DNA of 64,000 nucleotides, taken from assembly GCA_947494695.1 (NCBI GenBank), contig CANLWB010000003.1, positions 1 through 64,000 on the forward strand, given 5' to 3'. Origin of the DNA: an uncultured Flavobacteriaceae bacterium (GTDB lineage: Bacteria; Bacteroidota; Bacteroidia; Flavobacteriales; Flavobacteriaceae). The notes under the pieces were generated by a model. The model did no database searches. It was not told the origin of the DNA and worked only from the letters and a program-made list of their open reading frames with translations. Positions 57,211-64,000 of this stretch are shown in pieces. Position numbers and translations under genes: made by a program. Every line of letters starts with the position of its first letter. Within the stretch, counting starts at the first letter, position 1.

Positions 57211-58668
57211 CTATTGTATTGCATAAAAATTAGAAACTACTTTTTTATTACTTTTTTCATACTCCCAAAGATATTCACCTGTTTTATCAACACATTTTTG
57301 AGTATAATGATGCGGAAGCACAGATACTAAAGGGTAACCTATCTTTGTTTTATACATTGATAAATGCTTTAAATACTTTTCTTCAGTGATCACGCCGGTA
57401 TCATTACCACCTATGTGGTCCAGATTTATTAATCGTCCTGGAGAAGATTTCATACTTATTTCGTAATGCGTTTTAACCCTAGCCTGCCAATCAAATTTAT
57501 CATTCAACCATACATCATTGGTTCTTATCACATCTGTATATTTAGTAAAGAAAATGTCTGGCACATGGAATTCCATTTCAATATCAGAATCAATGGCTTT
57601 GGCTGCTTTATATAATTCTTTGTGGATATGTAACATATCTGATTTTGTATTGTAAGACATGTCTATTTTAAACTTTCTCACTCCTATCTTATGGAAACGA
57701 TTTATAGTTTCTGAAGCATAATCAAAAATATCAGCTTTTGGATTCAGCCACCTAATATCATTGGGGTTTCTATCTTTATTACTAGTTCGCCAACTTCCCA
57801 ATAAATCTGGATGTTTTTTTGCAGTATGGCTTTCTGGATGAATTTTAGGAAACCCAATCCATAAACCAGGTGTAAATCCTTTTTCTTGAATCATTCCCAT
57901 AGTTTTTTCAAAGTCTGGAAATTTTTTAGGGTCTGGCACCCATGAGCCAAAACCAGAATCTATACTTCCATCTGGGAATTGCCCCCAACCATGATCTAAA
58001 GTTAATTTCCCTTTTGGATAACCAAACGCTATAACTTTATTTAAATAATATTTTACAAAATCATGATTTAATAAATGAAATTGTTCAAAACGCTTTTTTG
58101 CAAAAAACTTTTGTTCAGACCATGTGCAATATTCAACATCACTCCAAAAATGAGGATGTATAGCTATTGGCTCAAAATTGAGGCGTTTCATCATGATAGA
58201 ATTATACGTTTTCCAAGCTTCATCACCTATACCGCTTTCGTCCAAGAATAATTCTTGCCCTTCAGGTACCGCAACGGTTAATGTTTCCTTTCCATCAAAA
58301 CTAAATATGGAATTTTCAAACCCCATTGTGGTCATAAATCCAACAAATTTGCCATTGGCATCCATTATCACTGGAGAACCTGACATTCCACTAGCTGCTG
58401 CAGTAAATGGATTATGGGTAAATGCATCGCTTCTATAATAATAACTGTTTCCTCCTTTTTCGTGCGGTTCATTGATACTGTAATATGGACAAAATAGGGG
58501 TTTAGCAACTTTTATTTCAACTTTATTCTTTATCGTCAATATATTTGATGCCCTATCTTGTCGTTTAGTTTCTAAAGCATTAGATGCATTAAGAACCATA
58601 CTTCCTGAAACTCCAGTAAGTATCATCCCTGCACCTGCTTTTTTTATAAAATCTCTTCTTTTAATCAT
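57211..58668 (-). CDS. Tat-exported alpha-galactosidase-like (GH36/GH31 fold) protein
   Basis: A 485-aa protein with a twin-arginine signal (MIKRRDFIKKAGAGMILTG), unlike the Sec or lipoprotein signals of every other PUL enzyme here. A beta-domain (about 45-160) precedes a TIM barrel resembling GH27/GH36/GH31: LTLDHGWGQFPDG, KGFTPGLWIGFPKIHPES, HPDLLGSW, then the likely nucleophile Asp336 in RKFKIDMSYN and the likely acid/base Asp385 in VIRTNDVWLND. It is shorter than GH36 and fits no family I can name with confidence. It is the first gene of the operon behind promoter B, followed by GH2. An alpha-galactoside or related alpha-glycoside is the likely target. Confidence 0.72.
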   Translation of the reverse strand: MIKRRDFIKKAGAGMILTGVSGSMVLNASNALETKRQDRASNILTIKNKVEIKVAKPLFCPYYSINEPHEKGGNSYYYRSDAFTHNPFTAAASGMSGSPVIMDANGKFVGFMTTMGFENSIFSFDGKETLTVAVPEGQELFLDESGIGDEAWKTYNSIMMKRLNFEPIAIHPHFWSDVEYCTWSEQKFFAKKRFEQFHLLNHDFVKYYLNKVIAFGYPKGKLTLDHGWGQFPDGSIDSGFGSWVPDPKKFPDFEKTMGMIQEKGFTPGLWIGFPKIHPESHTAKKHPDLLGSWRTSNKDRNPNDIRWLNPKADIFDYASETINRFHKIGVRKFKIDMSYNTKSDMLHIHKELYKAAKAIDSDIEMEFHVPDIFFTKYTDVIRTNDVWLNDKFDWQARVKTHYEISMKSSPGRLINLDHIGGNDTGVITEEKYLKHLSMYKTKIGYPLVSVLPHHYTQKCVDKTGEYLWEYEKSNKKVVSNFYAIQ

Positions 58669-58766
58669 TAATAATATTATTTAGATAGACAATTGTATCA
58701 AACAAATACAACGCTAGTATTTCTAAACTGCTTTTAAATTCTATGTTATCTTAATGAAGTAGTTTA

Positions 58767-58838
58767 AGAATGTAAATTTTTATATTATTTATGGTTTTCA
58801 AGTAGACATGCGTAAATAAAATGACGTTTATCGTAAAT
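58767..58838 (-). promoter_or_regulatory. Promoter/operator B of the Tat-protein operon
   Basis: Plus-strand reading: AGTAGACATGCGTAAA (58802-58817) and TGACGTTTATCGTAAA (58823-58838), exactly 21 bp apart; the second matches the better half-site of A at 14 of 16. The 14-bp element AGAATGTAAATTTT (58767-58780) is identical to that in A and lies 21 bp from the near half-site. The operon start follows 99 bp further downstream. Confidence 0.72.
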
Positions 58839-58950
58839 TATTTATTAAAAAACATGCATTATACAATAGAGACCAGGCTATTAAAAAAAATGGTAAGTAT
58901 TAGAGATAATTTTAATTAGCTATCCTGCTTTTTGATTTCAGGTGCTAAGG

Positions 58951-60480
58951 TTAATCAGTTTCAAATTCAATTTTAAAAACGTAGGCCGCTTTACATGGTT
59001 TTTTCCCCTTAGTATTTATAACCAATGCCTCATTTGTTTGTACCCAATTAATATTATTATTTCCACTTATAAATTCTACCGTTTTAATGGCTCTATTTTC
59101 TATTGTACTGCCTTTTGATAATGTTTTAATTATAAACTCATTATTTTTAGACCAATCGAGTACTGTTGCATATAAAATACCTTCCCTTTGCGTAAATCTA
59201 ACATCTTCAGCGGTAGATAATTTGTTTTTCTTTTCAGAATGGTGTCCTTTATTTACCTGTGTAGGCCCTTCTCCATAAATTTTCCATGGTCTTGTATCGT
59301 AAATAGCCTCTCCATTTACTTTTAACCAAGCACCTATTTCTGTTAGAATTTTTTGAGATTCCTCAGGAATAGTTCCATCTGCTTTTGGGCCAATATTTAA
59401 TAACAAACAGCCATTTTTACTCACAATATCAATAAGCTCGTCTATTAAATAGTTTGAGGTTTTATAATCTTCATCATCAATATATCCCCAAGATTTATAA
59501 CCTACCGAGGTATCTGTTTGCCATGGATATTTAAAAATATTATCCATTCTACCGCGTTCTATGTCCAAAACAATTAAATCTTCCGGGAAAGACTCATTTT
59601 TCATGTTTTTATTCTGAAATACGACACCTTTGTTCCATTCTTCTCCTTTATTGTAATAATAGGATAGGATTTTAGGGTGCACCGATTCAAAACCTGGTTT
59701 ATCCAACCCAAAATCAAACCATAACACGTCTGGTTGGTATTGATCAATAATATCTGTGGTACGGTTCCACCATAAATCTAAAAAGCCCTGAGATGGTTTT
59801 GGTTTGTTTTTAACTGGTTTCCAATACAAATCGGCATATTCTGGGTTTGAATTATCGTACTTTGGCTTTTTCCAATAATAATTTCGCCAATTAGCAAGGT
59901 GTGATGAGACTCCAAATTTCATCCCCCGATTTCTCACTGCTTTTGACAGTTCTCCCAAAATGTCTCTTTTTGGTCCCATATTTACTGAATTCCATTTCGT
60001 GAATTTGGAATTATACATAGCAAATGCATCATGATGTTCTGCTACTGGGACTACATATCTTGCTCCTGATTTTTTAAAGAGTTTAGCCCATTTTTTAGCA
60101 TTAAACCTTTCAGCTTTAAACATTGGAATGAAATCTTTATACCCAAATTCTTTATGGTTACCATATGTTTTTTGGTGATGCTCATAATTATTAAAACCAT
60201 CTTTTTTTATATGATTTTCATAATACATGTATTTAGGGTATTTTTCACTTCCTTTGGCTGGCACTGCATAAGGGCCCCAATGAATAAAAATTCCAAACTT
60301 GGCATCTCTAAACCAATTTGGTATTTTATACTGACCTCTTATAGACTCCCAATTAGGGTTGTATCTTTTATTTTGAGAATCAACAGACTGTATTTTACGA
60401 ACTCCACTGGTGTTAATCTGTGCAGAATGTCTGCTAAAAAAAAGCAGGAATAGTAGAACAAAGGAATACTTTATTTGCAT
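58951..60480 (-). CDS. GH29 family glycosidase (second copy)
   Basis: A 509-aa secreted enzyme (signal SFVLLFLLFFSRHSAQ). Family signatures: KFGIFIHWGPYAVPAKG, EHHDAFAMYNSKFTKWNSVNMGPKRD, and nucleophile Asp256 in VLWFDFGLD. The C-terminal beta-sandwich is complete. It shares the MGPKRD and FKAE blocks with the GH29 at 26796 but differs in the substrate loops, so the two probably remove different alpha-fucosyl (or alpha-L-galactosyl) groups. It lies 9 bp after the propeller gene and ends the operon that enters from beyond the right edge. Confidence 0.93.
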   Translation of the reverse strand: MQIKYSFVLLFLLFFSRHSAQINTSGVRKIQSVDSQNKRYNPNWESIRGQYKIPNWFRDAKFGIFIHWGPYAVPAKGSEKYPKYMYYENHIKKDGFNNYEHHQKTYGNHKEFGYKDFIPMFKAERFNAKKWAKLFKKSGARYVVPVAEHHDAFAMYNSKFTKWNSVNMGPKRDILGELSKAVRNRGMKFGVSSHLANWRNYYWKKPKYDNSNPEYADLYWKPVKNKPKPSQGFLDLWWNRTTDIIDQYQPDVLWFDFGLDKPGFESVHPKILSYYYNKGEEWNKGVVFQNKNMKNESFPEDLIVLDIERGRMDNIFKYPWQTDTSVGYKSWGYIDDEDYKTSNYLIDELIDIVSKNGCLLLNIGPKADGTIPEESQKILTEIGAWLKVNGEAIYDTRPWKIYGEGPTQVNKGHHSEKKNKLSTAEDVRFTQREGILYATVLDWSKNNEFIIKTLSKGSTIENRAIKTVEFISGNNNINWVQTNEALVINTKGKKPCKAAYVFKIEFETD

Positions 60481-60489
60481 TTATATATT

Positions 60490-62550
60490 TTATTTTTCTA
60501 CAAATACTTTTTTAAACGATGCTTGAACATGTTCACTATCATGAAAGTGCATAGGAACTGCTTTTATAGCAAACCAATATGTCGCATTAGGGTCTAGTTT
60601 TGAACCCGCATTGTAGGTCATTTTTTTTGTGCCGTTTTTCCAAAAACGCTCACGTAAAACTTTATGTTTTTCCAGGGTTTGTACATTTTCTAATTCAACC
60701 CATACGTCTAAGGTTTTCACAGATTCTAATTCTACTTCAAAATCTATAATCCCAGAAGCAGGAATGGTGTCTGGAAATGTATGCGACACTACCCCGTCAG
60801 AAAGTGGTTCTCCATAGTTATGCACATCTATATCTTTAAATCTAGCTAAACTAGCCGAAGATTCATTTTTAGAAGTTGAAGCCATGCCTGCATAAAATGT
60901 TTCATTTAAATCTAAGCTTAGTTCTCCAATTTTTGTCCAGTTTAATCTATTACTAGATGAGATATATGATGTAATAGTATTATTTCTTTTCTCTAACCTT
61001 AACCAGTAAGGTGCTTCAATTTTTAAGTGTTTTAAAACTTCTGAATTCGCACCTTCTTGAGAGCGTTGTTCTAATTTAATGCCTTCATTTTTATCAATAG
61101 AAATCATAATAAACGGAGCTCCTTCTTTAAGACTATTCCTAATCATCAATCCTGATTTTACCGGACCTCCCGAAATATCCTGAGATAGCACCATTACCTT
61201 TGCAGAAATATCTCCCGTCATTTTTTGATGCACATACCTAAAAGCATCATTTTTCTTATCTAAATTATTACCTAAACCCCTCACCCTGATTGTGTTAACA
61301 ATTTCATCAAAACCTGTGTTTCCGTTTTTCGCGATACTTCCAATATCAGTTGACTTCCAAGGTTTTGGTGGTAAAGTAGCATCTGATTGTTTATTTTCTT
61401 CATTAACAATAGATTTGATGTGCTTTCTGAAACCTTCTCCATCAAAGGGTACTACAAGAATTTTACTACCATTTTCATCATTAGCACCATCTTGTCCTTT
61501 TTGTACATCTATAACTGAAAAATTGAATGCTTTAACCATATTTTCTTCTGTGTAAACAGTCGGTCTCTGCACTGTAAACCAATCTTCTACAGTTCCGTCT
61601 TTATGCCTAAATACACCTAAACTTTTTTCGAAAGCTTTACCTCTATTCTTCCAATTATGGATACCATCTTCAGAAGTTAAATGATATGTATGATCTGTTT
61701 TACCTCCATAATGATTCACCACAATATGATATAAACTATCACTATACCAAACTGTTGGGTCTTCCATTTTAAATTGAGGTATACCTTCAACGCCTAGCCA
61801 TGCTTTATCCGATAACATTTTATAAGGTCCTAAAATACCATCATCACTTATCATTGCGACACAATGGCGTGCAATCATCATATAGCGTCCGTCTGGTCTC
61901 AAAATAATCATGACATTGGCTAGGTTTCCAACACCTCCTCCATTTAGTGCACCATCATCTAATTCATTGTAACGTCCCCAACCTGGATAGTATCCGTTAG
62001 GATCAATTTTGAAATCACCCAGTAGTTCAAAAGGACCATTTGGAGAATGAGACACAAATACTTGACCTGGCACAATTTCGCTTGTTACCAAAGCATATCT
62101 GCCATCGTGCATACGCAAGCCTATAACGTTATGTCCTTTTCCTTCTTTCCAATATGGCCATGTTAAACCTAAATCTTTATAAGGTCCATATAAATTATCA
62201 CTAACTGCATGTACACCTTTTGAACCTTTGGTCCATCCTACACCATGGTGAAATTCTTGCGACCATCTACTAGCATACATGTGATACTTACCTGCATCAT
62301 CCTTTACAATTTTTCCATCCCAGTAGCACCAATTCTTCATGCTAGCATCTTCCAATCCGTTTGCCGTATCTCTAGGAATAACTGCCGCATCTCCCCAAAT
62401 ACCTTCTGTTACTAAAGGTGCTTGTTTTTCAAAAGGCAAGAAAAAATCTATAAGTGTTTTTGATTTCTTTTGTTCAATTTCTTTTTCTGGTAATTTCTGG
62501 CACTGAAAAAATAATACAGTCAGAACTAAAACACTTATAATACGGCTCAT
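60490..62550 (-). CDS. Lipoprotein with a GH43-like five-bladed propeller and a DUF1349-like domain
   Basis: A 686-aa lipoprotein (VLTVLFFQCQKLP, Cys17). Residues about 35-370 read as a five-bladed beta-propeller like clans GH-F/GH-J. Examples are NWCYWDGKIVKDDAGKYHMYASRWS, GQVFVSHSPNGPFELLGD, FKMEDPTVWYSDSLYHIVVN and YHLTSEDGIHNW. A concanavalin-type domain follows (about 410-590, with SGLMIRNSLKEGAPFIMI and NRLNWTKIG), then a small C-terminal beta-domain. I cannot place the propeller in a named GH family. It may be a new exo- or endo-glycosidase of this PUL. Translation starts 27 bp after the T9SS gene. Confidence 0.72.
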   Translation of the reverse strand: MSRIISVLVLTVLFFQCQKLPEKEIEQKKSKTLIDFFLPFEKQAPLVTEGIWGDAAVIPRDTANGLEDASMKNWCYWDGKIVKDDAGKYHMYASRWSQEFHHGVGWTKGSKGVHAVSDNLYGPYKDLGLTWPYWKEGKGHNVIGLRMHDGRYALVTSEIVPGQVFVSHSPNGPFELLGDFKIDPNGYYPGWGRYNELDDGALNGGGVGNLANVMIILRPDGRYMMIARHCVAMISDDGILGPYKMLSDKAWLGVEGIPQFKMEDPTVWYSDSLYHIVVNHYGGKTDHTYHLTSEDGIHNWKNRGKAFEKSLGVFRHKDGTVEDWFTVQRPTVYTEENMVKAFNFSVIDVQKGQDGANDENGSKILVVPFDGEGFRKHIKSIVNEENKQSDATLPPKPWKSTDIGSIAKNGNTGFDEIVNTIRVRGLGNNLDKKNDAFRYVHQKMTGDISAKVMVLSQDISGGPVKSGLMIRNSLKEGAPFIMISIDKNEGIKLEQRSQEGANSEVLKHLKIEAPYWLRLEKRNNTITSYISSSNRLNWTKIGELSLDLNETFYAGMASTSKNESSASLARFKDIDVHNYGEPLSDGVVSHTFPDTIPASGIIDFEVELESVKTLDVWVELENVQTLEKHKVLRERFWKNGTKKMTYNAGSKLDPNATYWFAIKAVPMHFHDSEHVQASFKKVFVEK

Positions 62551-62576
62551 AAAAACAAATTAGGTTCTACTTTTTA

Positions 62577-64000
62577 TTAATTTTTTATTAATTTAAATTG
62601 TTTCACTTCATCATTCAAAGTAACATTCACAACATATACGCCTGTGGGTAACTTATCCATTTCACGAATATTTATTTCATAAAAGCTACCTCTTTTTGCA
62701 CTTGATATTTTTAAATCAAGGATACGCTTTCCTAAAATATTAAACATGCTTATTTCTGGTGACTTGTTATTTTCTATTGTATCTATTCTTAAAGTTACTT
62801 CACTTTTGAAAGGATTAGGATAAATATCATCTTTGAAAGCCATTCTTTTTGAAAAAGCACCTTCACATGTAACTCCAGATTTTACCTCTACAAGATCTCC
62901 ACCTTCAGCAGAAATTGTGAATGATTTATTTGTTGTTTCCAAAACCTCTTGTCCATTAACCAAAACCTGAAAAGGAGCTGTTCCTTCTGAAATATCTACT
63001 GCAACGACACTTGATTTAACTGAAGTCATTTTAGCTGTAAGTGTCTCCGCCTCTTCAATTCTTAAGTTAAAACATTGCTCGATACCACTATCTGTATTTG
63101 TAATACATAACTCATATGAATTAGGAGTTAAATTTTCTATAGTTATTGTTTCATTAAAATTATTATCGACACCATTAATACTAGCTGTATATGTCCCCAT
63201 ATCTTCAGCTGCAATTTCAACCATACCATTATCTACACCAGGACATGTTTGCCCTGTGACCTTTATGGTATATTTTTCATCTCCAACAGCCCGTTGGCTT
63301 ACATCTAGAAGTAGTACATCCTCTGGTTTCATAACAAATCCATTCTTCAATTCCAGACCGTTTACCATATTTTTAATAGTTAATCTTGAACTGCCAGATA
63401 AGGTCAAATCAATTGTTGCATCTGTGATACCTAAATTAATTAATGCCACAACATTTCTCCCATTATTCATTAATACAGAACGGTGCATTACGCCCTGAAA
63501 ATCGCCTCCTTGTGTATTGACTTCTTCCACTTTTACAACAGGACTAATTCCCATACTTTCAATTTCTGAAATGGCTCTAGTTGCTAAATCTGAGGTTGAA
63601 GCAGTTACTAACTTACCTCCTCCTGCAGTTAATTGCACACTTAGATTTCTTCCATATTCATCTTTAAGAATACTACCACTATCCATTATTATAGTGCCCC
63701 CATTATTCAGATAGGTTTGTAAAGCATTGAATTCCTCAGTCGTTACATGAGGCGTATTTCTAATTACAATGGTGTTCCAATCTCTATTATTTTGAGTATT
63801 AATAATGTTAGCTGTGGCGAATCCTACTTTATAATCATAGAAAAATAAATCTCCATATAACTGTTGAATTTCACCATCCATATAATCTGAATTATTTATA
63901 GCAGACGTTTCAGAATAAAATACTCTTATAGGTCTATCCATATCTTGAAGTCTTGATAGCTCTTCGCCATGTGCAGTCATTTCTAACATAGCTAAATGTG
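62577..64000 (-). CDS. C-terminal part of a large T9SS-sorted protein, GH42-like region (partial)
   Basis: The frame is still open at the window edge, so the N-terminus lies beyond 64000. The visible 474 residues begin with a GATase-like module of the kind that follows GH42-type barrels (RPIRVFYSETSAINN, YLNNGGTIIMDSG, NNGRNVVALINLG), then two beta-domains. The protein ends with a type IX secretion sorting domain (IYPNPFKSEVTLRID, FNILGKRI, LPTGVYVVNV). It is therefore secreted through T9SS to the surface or medium. The catalytic part, if any, is not visible, so this may be the missing endo-enzyme of the PUL. Confidence 0.75.
   Translation of the reverse strand, partial: HLAMLEMTAHGEELSRLQDMDRPIRVFYSETSAINNSDYMDGEIQQLYGDLFFYDYKVGFATANIINTQNNRDWNTIVIRNTPHVTTEEFNALQTYLNNGGTIIMDSGSILKDEYGRNLSVQLTAGGGKLVTASTSDLATRAISEIESMGISPVVKVEEVNTQGGDFQGVMHRSVLMNNGRNVVALINLGITDATIDLTLSGSSRLTIKNMVNGLELKNGFVMKPEDVLLLDVSQRAVGDEKYTIKVTGQTCPGVDNGMVEIAAEDMGTYTASINGVDNNFNETITIENLTPNSYELCITNTDSGIEQCFNLRIEEAETLTAKMTSVKSSVVAVDISEGTAPFQVLVNGQEVLETTNKSFTISAEGGDLVEVKSGVTCEGAFSKRMAFKDDIYPNPFKSEVTLRIDTIENNKSPEISMFNILGKRILDLKISSAKRGSFYEINIREMDKLPTGVYVVNVTLNDEVKQFKLIKN

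Noticed and set aside
19832-64000. Ulvan or fucoidan PUL
   Set aside because: No rhamnosidase (GH78) or PL28-type ulvan lyase is visible, and only one sulfatase is present with no GH107, which is too few for fucoidan.
1-64000. CRISPR arrays, insertion sequences, prophage genes
   Set aside because: No regularly spaced repeats, transposase, integrase or phage structural genes were found in any reading frame I examined.

Overview
The window looks like the chromosome of a marine Flavobacteriaceae bacterium (Bacteroidota). It is AT-rich. Its promoters carry the Bacteroidota -7 box TAnnTTTG. It holds a SusC/SusD pair, a hybrid two-component regulator and a type IX secretion (T9SS) sorting domain. 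The genus cannot be told from the sequence alone.

Positions 1-19,700 are ordinary housekeeping DNA. The left edge carries two tandem minus-strand promoters of the stable-RNA type. Then come thrS-infC-rpmI-rplT on the plus strand; a run of conserved secreted or envelope proteins (a 401-aa barrel-like protein, a YjbQ protein, a small lipoprotein, a secreted protein of the kind often labelled asparagine synthetase B, a WG-repeat protein); dnaB; accA; a DMT permease overlapping an LptF/LptG permease next to tgt; a PorT-like barrel; an FKBP-type lipoprotein with calcium-binding-like repeats; an Hsp15-like S4 protein; a PyrR-like phosphoribosyltransferase; shikimate kinase; and tRNA-Lys(UUU) with its own promoter and terminator.

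From 19,832 to the right edge every gene lies on the minus strand and forms one large polysaccharide utilization locus (PUL). Read in the direction of transcription there are four blocks. (1) An operon entering from beyond 64,000: a T9SS-sorted protein, a beta-propeller lipoprotein and a GH29. (2) Promoter B at about 58.8 kb, then a Tat-exported alpha-galactosidase-like barrel, a GH2, a DUF5703-type protein and a GH2 resembling beta-glucuronidase. (3) Promoter A at about 49.45 kb, then GH110, SusC, SusD and a SusE-like lipoprotein, followed by the hybrid regulator with its own promoter. (4) Promoter C at about 36.37 kb, then GH2, GH2, a GH105-BNR fusion, GH29, an S1 sulfatase, GH2 and GH95.

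The enzymes point to a branched galactan-like glycan with alpha-fucose (or alpha-L-galactose), alpha-1,3-galactose, a uronic acid that is opened by a lyase, and little sulfate. Most of the enzymes are exo-acting, and no familiar endo-glycanase (GH16, GH86, GH50, GH107) is visible.

The most useful new observation is regulatory. Promoters A and B, and more weakly C, share one layout: two 16-bp half-sites in direct repeat exactly 21 bp apart, with a TGTAAA box (plus-strand reading) 30-31 bp from the near half-site. This is a plausible operator for the AraC-type output domain of the hybrid regulator and would tie three operons into one regulon. The most promising uncharacterised proteins are the GH105-BNR fusion, the Tat-exported GH36-like protein, the DUF5703 protein and the propeller lipoprotein.
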